Assembly (NCBI GenBank): GCA_021205485.1
Contig: JAJPXK010000185.1
Location: 1 to 8,023, forward strand
Length of the DNA: 8,023 bases
Direction: 5' to 3'
From: Clostridia bacterium
Lineage (GTDB): Bacteria > Bacillota > Clostridia > Christensenellales > Borkfalkiaceae
Below are positions 1-5,680 of this stretch, in pieces; positions within the stretch are counted from its first letter, which is position 1; each line of letters begins with the position of its first letter. The notes beneath the pieces were generated by a model. It did not search any database. It saw nothing but the letters and a program-made list of their open reading frames with translations, and was not told where the DNA came from. The translations under genes were made by a program, and so were the position numbers.

Positions 1-106
1 CCTGCCTGTTCCTTGGTAAAAATAAAGCTTTTACCGCGGTTCCCGCTTCCGCTCGTTCAGGATGACATACTACCCTGTCATTCCGAGTGGAGCGTAAACG
101 TAATTC

Positions 107-156
107 TGTCATTCTGAGCGGAATGGAGCGGAGCAGAATGTAGTCGAAGAATCTCC
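107..156 (-). repeat. Intergenic palindromic repeat copy (ATTCT/AGAAT outer stem)
   Basis: This copy runs from TGTCATTCTGAG to GTCGAAGAATCTCC. The outer pentamers ATTCT (111-115) and AGAAT (148-152) are complementary. Other copies in the window have ATCCT/AGGAT or ATTGC/GCAAT at the same place, so the pairing is kept while the bases change. The middle is a run of GGAATGGAGCGGAGC-like sequence without a clear inner stem. Confidence 0.75.
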
Positions 157-185
157 TTGCAACCGTTTTTATTACATCTAGGGGG

Positions 186-219
186 GTCCTTCGACTCGCT
201 ACGCTCGCTCAGGATGACA
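186..219 (+). repeat. Intergenic palindromic repeat copy (TCCT/AGGA outer stem)
   Basis: This copy begins GTCCTTCGACTCGC and ends GCTCAGGATGACA. TCCT at 187-190 pairs with AGGA at 211-214. It is nearly identical to the copy directly downstream of the helicase stop codon at 5644-5678, differing mainly at its 5' edge and by one base in the centre (CTACG versus CTCCG). Confidence 0.8.
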
Positions 220-250
220 GGGGAGCTTCAGGATGACTGAGGAGGGAAAG

Positions 251-281
251 TTAAAAAGCAGGGCGGAGCCCTGCTTTTTAA
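251..281 (-). terminator. Rho-independent terminator of the sigma/surface-protein operon
   Basis: A perfect 12-bp stem, AAAAAGCAGGGC (253-264) with GCCCTGCTTTTT (268-279), closes on a GGA loop. Two more A-T pairs extend it to 251-281. Read on the minus strand it gives a GC-rich stem followed by a T-run. It begins 12 bases past the stop codon of the surface-protein gene, as expected for the operon's terminator. The symmetry would let it work in both directions. Confidence 0.92.
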
Positions 282-293
282 TAAGGAGAATTT

Positions 294-3200
294 TTACCAT
301 ACGGTAACAATACCGTCTACATAATGCCAATAATTTCCGTCTTGCGTAGGTTCTTCTTCGCTGTAGAAATAAACCGTCGCCGCCTCAAGATACTCGTTGC
401 CGTTTTCGCCGATAACTATTTTGTTCCACTGCGCTTCAGTACCATTATAATAAACTGTTTTAAATGAAGTACAGCCAATAAACGCATAATCGTCAATTCC
501 TGTTATGCCGCTGCCAATTACAATGGTTTCAAGCGAAGTGCAGTTCTCGAACGTATACCATTCAATTGAAGTTGCGCTATTAGGTATAGTAACGCTAACA
601 AGCGTAGTCATAGCGGCAAACCTGCCTACAGATGTTACGCCTTCGGGCATATTTAAATTTGTCCCTTGATAATATTTAAACGCTTCACTGCTTATACCCG
701 TTACTGAGAAGCTGTCTGCCCATATCAATTCGGCTGAACAATAAGCAAACGCATAATCATTCAATGCTTTTACCCCGCCTGTTATGGTAATGCTTGTAAG
801 ACTGCTATTGCTATATTGGAAAGCATAGCTGGCTATAGTATATTGGCTGCCGTTTATATCGTCGGGCAAAATTATATCTGTTTCTGAGCCGCTATATCCT
901 GTAAGGTAATATTCGCCGCCCGTATAACTGAACACAAACCCGTTTACAAGATAGTATATAGTAGTGCCTGATTTTGCCGTATACGTAAGTACACCCGTGC
1001 AACTGTCGTCTATAATATGACTGCTGCCATTAGCGAACACATCAATAAACAAACTTGTATTATTAGCGTCATATGTTACGTTTGCCGTCATATCGGAAGT
1101 TACATTATAAAAACTTATTTCACCACCATTGCTTACCACACCGCCAATCCGTATATCACCAGAAGCAAAGCTTGCGGTAATATCCGAATTTAAAGTAACA
1201 TTTGAAACATTAAAGCTCCCCGAATCTATATAACCTATAAGCCCTCCTATAGTCATTCCACTGCCAGCTGAAATAACCTTTGCCGTTAAATCTACTGTAA
1301 CATCTGAAACAGTGAGACTGCCTGTAGTTGTTCCTATAAGGCCGCCTACACAACAGCCGGCACTGCTGGTAACAACAACGTCTACCGTTAAATCTAATGT
1401 AACATCTGAAATAACAGATTCTACATTGTATTCGAAATAATTTCCATACAATCCGCCAATTAAAATTGAGTTTGTGGTTTGCGCAAGATTGCATGCCAAC
1501 ATTGCATTGACCTCTACATTTTCGGTTATATATACATAATTCGCATCGCCTATCAGGCCGCCTATACAAACACTTTCTGTTTTACTGTTAGTGTTTATAA
1601 CTTTAGCATACATTGAAACATTAACATTGGTTATTATTGCTGTATCACCTGTCCTTGCCGCCACAGCGCCTACTTTTACGGTGTAACTGCCGCTATTATC
1701 GTTATTCAGCGTAACCGTATAGAACATATTCTCTATGGTAAGATTGGTAACTATACCATATACGGAAGCAAACAATCCAAGGTTTATGTTTGTATTGGTA
1801 TAAGTTTCTGAAGAGCCCGCGTTGCTTATGGTATGGCCGTTGCCGTCAAATACGCCAGACATATCGTTGTTGAGGTTAACCCATTCTTTGTCCGTTAAAT
1901 CTATATCGGCTGTAAGTTTGTAATACTTGCAGTCGTCTACGTCTAAAAGCTGATCGGCGGAAGAAATTTCTACCACATCGTCGCCGGCAAGCCGCATAAG
2001 CTTTGCCGTATTATCTACATATTTAGATTTGCTTATACTTTCGTTTGAGTAACTCATACTCGTCAGGTTGAATGTTTGCCAGCCGCTGCCTTCTGTAGTC
2101 AACGGGATATATACCGTCTGATAGTCGTCAGATAATGTTATATCGCCTGAACTATATTCTGTATCATTTATAGTTACGCTGGTAATATCGTACTCTGTAG
2201 AGTTAGACAGACTTATCTTATAGTATATCTGCTCGCTTGCGAAAGCGTAATAGGTTGCCTCGTATTCGCCGCTGTCATTTTTACGAACAAAAGAAACCTC
2301 ATCCACCGTAAGGGCGCCGTTAAAAAATACGCTTACCGTGTTACTTTCGCTTACAGCGGTTGAATAAGAAGCGCCGTCTATAGTGCTGTTAATGTACTCT
2401 ACCGTGAGCAATGTTTCGCCGCCTGCGAACTGATTATCGTAAACAATCTCTAAAATAATGTAGCCATTCCAGATTGTCGAAACTTTGAAAGTTGTTCCGT
2501 TTATTACCAACGAAGAATAGGTTACTTCATCGGGATTGTTTGTCCCTATTTGCAAAACAAGGGTATCGCCTTCGCTTACAGCTCCGTTGCCGTTTCGCAC
2601 AGCTACCGAACTTACTTCTATCAACGGGTCGGTGTATAACGAATATTCCTCGGTGTACACCTGTTCGCCGTCGCCGTCGTTAAGGTTGTATTTGAAAGTA
2701 ACCTTAAGCGTATACTGCGTATAGTGAGAAAGGTTTTCAAAAGTAAGCTGCGTTGCGTCTAAATCGGTTATACTTTGCACCAAAGTACTGCCGTTATATA
2801 AGCCTATCGCCGTAATCTGGCCTATGTCGTCGGTATCGGTATAAGTTATCCCGAAAGATAAACTGTAAACGTCGGTATCGGTTACGGTAATTTCAACTTC
2901 GGGCGTAGCCTTGGCTTCGGTTGTTATCTGCTGCGACACTACCGCAGTCTGGCTGCCCTCGCCGTCGTTGAGGTTGTATGTGTACACAGCGGTAAGCGTA
3001 TAGGTGTTGTTTGAAAGAAGATTTTCAAACGTTCCGCTGAGGTCAGTTAAAGTATAGCTTGTATCGCCGAGCGTGAGCGTTACCGAAGTAAGGCTGCCTA
3101 CCGCGTCTTCATCGGTTATTGTAAGAGCGTAACTTACCTCTTCCTGAGTACTTGTTAAACTGCTTATCTCTACAACGGGCGTAGCCTTGGCTTCGGTTGT

Positions 3201-4502
3201 GAAGGTCAAAGAAATGCTCTCTTCGCCGCTGAGCCCCGTATAGTATGCCGTCAATGTGTACTCGTTGTTTGAAAGAAGATCGTTTATATAGGTAGCCGCC
3301 GTATCCAACACGGTTTCAACGCCGTTTAACGTAAGGGTCAGCTTTGTTATGCTGCTGCTTGAGTAGCCTGTATACCAGGTATAGCCGAAGGTGATATCCT
3401 CCTGCCCTACTTCTATGCCGTCAAACAGAACCACCGCGTCGGTATATACCGAATTGGTGTATATGTAATTTACCGCCGCGCCGACTCCCGTTAAATCGTC
3501 GTAATAGGCGACTATGGAATACTGGTATAAAGTATTAGGCGTAAGGGATGTAAACTCTACCGAGTTGTCGCCTACGGCAAGGTCTTGCATGCTTACTATG
3601 CTTTCGCCGTCAAACAATACCGCCCTGATATATCCGCCCGAATAGGTTATAAGGCCGTAAATATCGGATATTGTAACATCGAAAGATATGCTTGTGAGCG
3701 TAGTTTGCTCTGCGGGCGCGGTAGTAGTAACCACAGTAGTTGAAGAACGAACGCCGAGGGTGACTACGGGGTCGCCTTCCATCTTAACGTCTTTAATTTC
3801 GGTGCCGTCGATATACTTTATTTCGCTTATAGTATAGCTTGTAATGCCTACTTCGATATATTTCTGGTCTATCTTTACTATAACCTGTTCGTAATCGCTT
3901 TCGTCTTCGAACATGTAGTCGGCGTAATGAATTTCATTTACGCCGTCGCTTAAGATAAAGGACTCGAATTTGTAGTAATCGGGGTTTTCAAAGTAAATGG
4001 TTACATATACGCTGTCGCCCTCGGTAACATAGTATATATCTTCGCTTGAGCCCGTTACCGTTAAGGTAGATTCGTACTCGTCTTCTAACGTTGTATTGGT
4101 GTCGCCGCCATAGGGATTATTCTGGTCTATATCATTATTTTTGCCGTTATAATCGCCGTAGTGCGAAAGCTTTACAGACGTTGAAGAAGTTGAGGCGGTT
4201 GAAGCTGTTGTTTCTGTAGAAGAAATAGACATTCCCTTATAAACGGGGGTCTGCTTTGTCAACACGCCGGTTGCGAAAAGCACTACAAAAACTATAGCTA
4301 CGGCCGCGACTATGGCGCAGGCGCCGATTATAAGCGACTTTGCCTTTACGTTGCCGCGGGGCGATTTCCCGGGTTTAGGGTTTTTAGGGCTTTTTACGCC
4401 TCCGCCGCCCTTTACCTTGCCTCCTTCAGGAGTTTCGGCGGCGTCGGATATTAAATCGTCGTCTAAAAAGTGTAAACCTTTGATAATATCCATCGAATTC
4501 AT
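294..4502 (-). CDS. Giant single-pass membrane surface protein: FN3/Ig-like, GLUG and BspA-type LRR repeats; possible anti-sigma/sensor
   Basis: This 1402-residue protein is probably anchored in the membrane with its N-terminus inside. Residues 1-55 are cytoplasmic and basic, with an acidic patch FLDDDLISDAAE (12-23) and a Gly/Lys/Pro-rich stretch (27-55). Residues 56-81 form one hydrophobic helix. A Ser/Thr-rich stalk follows (about 91-110). About four beta-rich repeats of 86-93 residues, Ig/FN3-like, span 265-622, preceded by a TTVVTTTAP linker. A less clear beta region runs 623-840. Residues 840-920 begin VEISSADQLL and contain FDGNGHTISN, a typical lead-in to GLUG regions. IGGLIG-type motifs recur at about 979, 1014, 1052, 1085 and 1119. 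Residues 1200-1350 form a BspA-type LRR_5 domain. There is no cleavable signal peptide, LPXTG motif or C-terminal anchor. AAGGAG lies 8 bases before the ATG, fixing the start at 4502 rather than the ATG at 4493. The start overlaps the sigma stop (ATGA). By context it may be the sigma factor's membrane partner; that role is inferred, and adhesion is the alternative. Confidence 0.85.
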   Translation of the reverse strand: MNSMDIIKGLHFLDDDLISDAAETPEGGKVKGGGGVKSPKNPKPGKSPRGNVKAKSLIIGACAIVAAVAIVFVVLFATGVLTKQTPVYKGMSISSTETTASTASTSSTSVKLSHYGDYNGKNNDIDQNNPYGGDTNTTLEDEYESTLTVTGSSEDIYYVTEGDSVYVTIYFENPDYYKFESFILSDGVNEIHYADYMFEDESDYEQVIVKIDQKYIEVGITSYTISEIKYIDGTEIKDVKMEGDPVVTLGVRSSTTVVTTTAPAEQTTLTSISFDVTISDIYGLITYSGGYIRAVLFDGESIVSMQDLAVGDNSVEFTSLTPNTLYQYSIVAYYDDLTGVGAAVNYIYTNSVYTDAVVLFDGIEVGQEDITFGYTWYTGYSSSSITKLTLTLNGVETVLDTAATYINDLLSNNEYTLTAYYTGLSGEESISLTFTTEAKATPVVEISSLTSTQEEVSYALTITDEDAVGSLTSVTLTLGDTSYTLTDLSGTFENLLSNNTYTLTAVYTYNLNDGEGSQTAVVSQQITTEAKATPEVEITVTDTDVYSLSFGITYTDTDDIGQITAIGLYNGSTLVQSITDLDATQLTFENLSHYTQYTLKVTFKYNLNDGDGEQVYTEEYSLYTDPLIEVSSVAVRNGNGAVSEGDTLVLQIGTNNPDEVTYSSLVINGTTFKVSTIWNGYIILEIVYDNQFAGGETLLTVEYINSTIDGASYSTAVSESNTVSVFFNGALTVDEVSFVRKNDSGEYEATYYAFASEQIYYKISLSNSTEYDITSVTINDTEYSSGDITLSDDYQTVYIPLTTEGSGWQTFNLTSMSYSNESISKSKYVDNTAKLMRLAGDDVVEISSADQLLDVDDCKYYKLTADIDLTDKEWVNLNNDMSGVFDGNGHTISNAGSSETYTNTNINLGLFASVYGIVTNLTIENMFYTVTLNNDNSGSYTVKVGAVAARTGDTAIITNVNVSMYAKVINTNSKTESVCIGGLIGDANYVYITENVEVNAMLACNLAQTTNSILIGGLYGNYFEYNVESVISDVTLDLTVDVVVTSSAGCCVGGLIGTTTGSLTVSDVTVDLTAKVISAGSGMTIGGLIGYIDSGSFNVSNVTLNSDITASFASGDIRIGGVVSNGGEISFYNVTSDMTANVTYDANNTSLFIDVFANGSSHIIDDSCTGVLTYTAKSGTTIYYLVNGFVFSYTGGEYYLTGYSGSETDIILPDDINGSQYTIASYAFQYSNSSLTSITITGGVKALNDYAFAYCSAELIWADSFSVTGISSEAFKYYQGTNLNMPEGVTSVGRFAAMTTLVSVTIPNSATSIEWYTFENCTSLETIVIGSGITGIDDYAFIGCTSFKTVYYNGTEAQWNKIVIGENGNEYLEAATVYFYSEEEPTQDGNYWHYVDGIVTVW
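453..920 (-). other. Region encoding BspA-type LRR_5 domain
   Basis: Residues about 1195-1350 of the surface protein carry repeats of the form 'I-x-x-x-A-F-x-x-C-x-x-L-x-x-I-x-I'. Examples are SYAFQYSNSSLTSITI, SIEWYTFENCTSLETIVI and GIDDYAFIGCTSFKTVYY. This is the BspA (LRR_5) pattern known from bacterial surface proteins that bind host or matrix components. The last unit is followed by TEAQWNKI and a short tail, which often closes such domains. Confidence 0.85.
1113..1775 (-). repeat. Region encoding GLUG-type repeats
   Basis: Residues about 910-1130 alternate a strand such as VSDVTVDLTAKV or ISDVTLDLTVDV with a turn such as CIGGLIG, LIGGLYG, CVGGLIG, TIGGLIG or RIGGVVS. The spacing is roughly 35 residues. 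The pattern matches the GLUG motif family, which usually forms a right-handed beta-helix in exported proteins. The DNA here is visibly more AT-rich than in the region encoding the N-terminal half. Confidence 0.75.
2637..3710 (-). repeat. Region encoding four tandem Ig/FN3-like domains
   Basis: Residues about 265-622 fall into four units with boundaries near 352, 438 and 530. Shared marks are L.NN.YTLT.YT near each unit end, and TTEAKATP.VEI at two junctions (residues about 435-446 and 527-538). The copies are also alike at DNA level. A 25-base identity occurs at 2900-2924 and 3176-3200 (offset 276, or 92 codons), and a 17-base identity at 3006-3022 and 3264-3280 (offset 258, or 86 codons). 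This points to fairly recent duplication or ongoing recombination. Confidence 0.75.
4260..4337 (-). other. Transmembrane segment of the surface protein
   Basis: Residues 56-81 (SLIIGACAIV...FATGVL) are an uninterrupted hydrophobic stretch. Lys/Arg-rich sequence comes before it (PKPGKSPRGNVKAK) and a polar Ser/Thr-rich stretch after it. By the positive-inside rule, about 55 residues lie in the cytoplasm and over 1300 outside. Confidence 0.9.
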
Positions 4503-5053
4503 GCTAACATCTCCTTTTCTAAAAATTCCTTAAGCCGTTCTCTTGTGCGGGCGAGCATAGATTTTACCTTGCTTTCGCTGAAAGAGTATTTTGCGGCTAT
4601 TTTTTTGACGGGATAGAAGTACCAATATCTTAAGATGAAGATATTCCTTTCTTCCCGCTGAAGCGAACGCAAAAAACGCGATATCGCTTCGCCGAGTTCC
4701 TTCTCCTCCACAGTTTTATGTACGTCTCCGCCCGCGGGGATTACCTCTTCTAACTCGGTGAGGGATAATTCGAACTGCGAATTACGTTTTTGAGCGTGAG
4801 TTTTTTCGTACTTTTTCAGTGACAGGTTTCTTGTTATGCGGCACAGAAACGCCGATAGTTTAGACGGATTCTGCGGCGGCATAGCGTTCCACGCGGCAAG
4901 GTATCTATCGTTTACGCATTCTTCGATCTATTCTATACGCTGCAAAATGCCGTCGCCTACGGAGTAGCATAATTTGCCATACTTGCTGTCGGTTTCTTTT
5001 ATCGCTTCGTCGTCGCGCGAAAAATACAAAGCGATAATCTGCTGGTCTTCCAT
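4499..5053 (-). CDS. Sigma-70 family (ECF-like) RNA polymerase sigma factor, interrupted by an in-frame TAG
   Basis: The reading frame from 5053 encodes a small two-domain sigma factor of about 184 codons, the usual length for this type. Region 2 begins MEDQQIIALYF and continues through EECVNDRYLAAWNAMPPQ and LSAFLCRITRN. Region 4 contains RNIFILRYWYFYPVKKIAAKYS and a helix-turn-helix ending in SKVKSMLARTRERLKEFL. AGGAGGA at 5062-5068, 8 bases upstream, fixes the start. Codon 42 is TAG (4928-4930). The frame is the same on both sides and matches the family on both sides, so the change is a substitution, not an indel. An ATG at 4882 could restart translation, but the 127-residue product would lack the first half of region 2. 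The stop overlaps the start of the surface-protein gene by 4 bases. Such a factor would direct RNA polymerase to a small regulon, probably including this operon. It may be a pseudogene, a sequencing error, or suppressed. Confidence 0.85.
4511..4518 (-). promoter_or_regulatory. Ribosome binding site of the surface-protein gene
   Basis: AAAAGGAG lies inside the 3' end of the sigma gene, 8 bases before the ATG at 4502. Spacing to the second ATG, at 4493, would be 17 bases, so the first is preferred. Its position favours translational coupling with the sigma factor. Confidence 0.85.
4928..4930 (-). other. In-frame amber codon in the sigma factor gene
   Basis: TAG sits between GAA and ATC in the frame ...QRIE-stop-IEECVND.... 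A single G-to-T change from GAG (Glu) would produce it. The three annotated reading frames end in TAA, TGA and TGA. The roughly 2150 codons of the other two genes contain no in-frame TAG, which argues against general reassignment of TAG in this organism. Confidence 0.9.
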
Positions 5054-5061
5054 GGTAAATG

Positions 5062-5068
5062 TCCTCCT
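5062..5068 (-). promoter_or_regulatory. Strong ribosome binding site of the sigma factor gene
   Basis: AGGAGGA, a near-perfect complement to the 16S rRNA tail, lies 8 bases before the ATG at 5053. It shows that the true gene start is upstream of the TAG, so the shorter frame from 4882 is not the original gene. Confidence 0.92.
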
Positions 5069-5078
5069 GCCATATAAG

Positions 5079-5103
5079 TACGATTTTTTTGAAATCGGTC
5101 GCA
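5079..5103 (-). promoter_or_regulatory. Candidate ECF-type promoter of the sigma/surface operon
   Basis: On the minus strand, TGCGAC (5098-5103) is separated by 15 bases from CGTA (5079-5082). This resembles the TGAAAC-N16-CGTA pattern of ECF promoters such as SigW of Bacillus subtilis. A-runs lie in the spacer and just upstream. Transcription would start a few bases before the AGGAGGA site. If real, it suggests the operon is autoregulated by its own sigma factor. No comparably good housekeeping promoter is seen here. Confidence 0.5.
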
Positions 5104-5167
5104 AGTTTTTTAAAATTTTTTTAAAAAAGTTTGTGTCAGCGTGTGTTTGAATGTGTTAATGTGTGTT

Positions 5168-5202
5168 AAAAGGGCCGTAAGCTTTGCGTTACAGCCCTTT
5201 TT
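5168..5202 (-). terminator. Hairpin terminator, probably bidirectional
   Basis: AAAAGGGC (5168-5175) pairs with GCCCTTTT (5194-5201), then after one mismatch GTAA (5177-5180) pairs with TTAC (5189-5192), leaving an 8-base loop. There is a T-run on both strands. It lies about 480 bases after the helicase stop and 65 bases upstream of the ECF-like promoter. It is therefore the likeliest insulator between the helicase transcript and the sigma operon. Confidence 0.75.
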
Positions 5203-5233
5203 GTGTATGTGTGTATATTTGCGGTTGATAGGG

Positions 5234-5298
5234 GATCCTTCGTCTACACTGCGTTCCGCTCAGGATGACAGTAAAGGCTCCCCTATTAGGGACGAGGC
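5234..5298 (+). repeat. 65-base direct repeat, copy 1
   Basis: This copy begins GATCCTTCGTCTACACTGCG and ends GGGACGAGGC. It matches 5327-5391 at 63 of 65 positions with an offset of 93. It contains the ATCCT/AGGAT outer stem (5235-5239 and 5262-5266), the shared AGGATGACA end, and a small palindrome CCCTATTAGGG (5281-5291). Confidence 0.92.
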
Positions 5299-5312
5299 TA
5301 TGGTGCGGGGCG

Positions 5313-5324
5313 GCGGGTGCCCGC
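5313..5324. repeat. GC-rich hairpin GCGGG-TG-CCCGC
   Basis: A 5-bp stem with a 2-base loop sits immediately before the GAGATCC start of the second direct repeat. It is the first of four similar hairpins in this intergenic region. Confidence 0.75.
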
Positions 5325-5326
5325 GA

Positions 5327-5391
5327 GATCCTTCGACTACACTGCGTTCAGCTCAGGATGACAGTAAAGGCTCCCCTATTAGGGACGAGGC
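5327..5391 (+). repeat. 65-base direct repeat, copy 2
   Basis: This is the second copy of the unit at 5234-5298. The two differences are A for T in CTTCGACTAC and A for C in GTTCAGCTC. The pair could be a substrate for slippage or recombination. Confidence 0.92.
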
Positions 5392-5418
5392 AATATTTGT
5401 TCGTCGCCTCCCTTTTCC

Positions 5419-5455
5419 GTCATCCTGAGGAGGGCGTAAGCCCGACGTGAGGATC
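5419..5455 (-). repeat. Intergenic palindromic repeat copy with GTAA tetraloop
   Basis: Outer ATCCT (5422-5426) pairs with AGGAT (5450-5454). Inside, GGGC (5432-5435) pairs with GCCC (5440-5443) across a GTAA loop, a GNRA-type tetraloop on the plus strand. It continues directly into the GC-rich hairpin at 5457-5470. Confidence 0.8.
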
Positions 5456-5456
5456 T

Positions 5457-5470
5457 CGCGAGTACTCGCG
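5457..5470. repeat. Perfect palindrome CGCGAG-TA-CTCGCG
   Basis: A 14-base perfect palindrome. With its flank, ATCTCGCGAGTACTCGCG (5453-5470) matches the reverse complement of the block at 5563-5580 at 17 of 18 positions, so the two form inverted repeats around a 92-base interior. Confidence 0.85.
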
Positions 5471-5501
5471 GAAAGCCAGGTTGTTCGAGGCTTCAGATAT
5501 C

Positions 5502-5556
5502 AACCTCGCCTTGTTTAAACGTTATTATTTTAAACAACTTTTCGACCGACGAGGTT
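5502..5556. repeat. Nested stem-loop between the inverted hairpins
   Basis: AACCTCG (5502-5508) pairs with CGAGGTT (5550-5556). Inside it TTGTTTAAA (5511-5519) pairs perfectly with TTTAAACAA (5529-5537) around a 9-base loop. The right side carries 12 unpaired bases. No protein or known RNA family was recognised. Confidence 0.6.
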
Positions 5557-5562
5557 TTCGGG

Positions 5563-5578
5563 TCGCGAGTTCTCGCGA
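5563..5578. repeat. GC-rich hairpin TCGCGAG-TT-CTCGCGA
   Basis: A 7-bp perfect stem with a 2-base loop. It runs straight into the next repeat copy (GAGATTGCCAC). Confidence 0.85.
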
Positions 5579-5579
5579 G

Positions 5580-5611
5580 ATTGCCACGCGGTAGAGACCG
5601 CTCGCAATGAC
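5580..5611 (+). repeat. Intergenic palindromic repeat copy (ATTGC/GCAAT outer stem)
   Basis: ATTGC (5580-5584) pairs with GCAAT (5604-5608). An inner stem GCGGT (5588-5592) pairs with ACCGC (5597-5601) around AGAG. It ends in ATGACG, like the ATGACA end of other copies, but the paired bases are different. Confidence 0.8.
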
Positions 5612-5625
5612 GTATAGGCTTCTGG

Positions 5626-5641
5626 TCGCGGGCACCCGCGA
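5626..5641. repeat. GC-rich hairpin TCGCGGG-CA-CCCGCGA
   Basis: A 7-bp perfect stem with a 2-base loop, adjoining the repeat copy next to the helicase stop codon. Compared with the hairpin at 5563-5578, an A-T pair is replaced by G-C on both arms. Confidence 0.85.
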
Positions 5642-5643
5642 GG

Positions 5644-5678
5644 CCCTTCGACTCGCTCCGCTCGCTCAGGATGACAGG
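5644..5678 (+). repeat. Repeat copy abutting the helicase stop codon
   Basis: CCCTTCGACTCGC...GCTCAGGATGACA is almost the same as the copy at 186-219. Only a few bases separate it from the helicase TGA (5681-5683), so the helicase mRNA 3' end begins with this element on its minus-strand reading. Confidence 0.82.
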
Positions 5679-5680
5679 GG

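Larger units (their letters stand above)
1..250. other. Non-coding flank made of degenerate palindromic repeats
   Basis: I see no credible gene here. The stretch contains full and truncated copies of the same short repeat family found at 5234-5678. Fragments ending in CAGGATGAC(A) lie near 41-67 and 223-237, a truncated copy beginning TGTCATTCCGAG lies at 76-106, and two fuller copies are listed separately. A weak hairpin, GGTAAAA/TTTTACC with a 7-base loop, lies at 15-35 but has no clear T-tract. The region is the downstream flank of the sigma/surface-protein operon. Confidence 0.7.

Noticed and set aside
15..35. Terminator hairpin GGTAAAA/TTTTACC at the left edge
   Set aside because: The stem is AT-rich and has no following T-run, and no gene end is visible beside it.
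1210..1569. Minus-strand 119-residue frame inside the surface gene
   Set aside because: It is a shadow frame. The Cys/Arg-rich translation comes from the GLUG repeats in another frame.
2492..4533. Plus-strand frames of 62-73 residues antisense to the surface gene
   Set aside because: No ribosome binding site, no recognisable domain, and a composition expected of antisense reading.
4928..4930. TAG reassigned to an amino acid in this organism
   Set aside because: The other two genes, about 2150 codons, contain no in-frame TAG, so a general code change is not supported.
5141..5428. Plus-strand reading frames (95 and 61 residues) over the intergenic region
   Set aside because: Their translations (for example STLRSAQDDSKGSPIRDEA, present twice) are simply the direct repeat read as protein. 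There is no ribosome binding site or domain.
5230..5680. CRISPR array
   Set aside because: The repeats are unequal in length and spacing, differ in orientation, and lack regular unique spacers. No cas gene is present.
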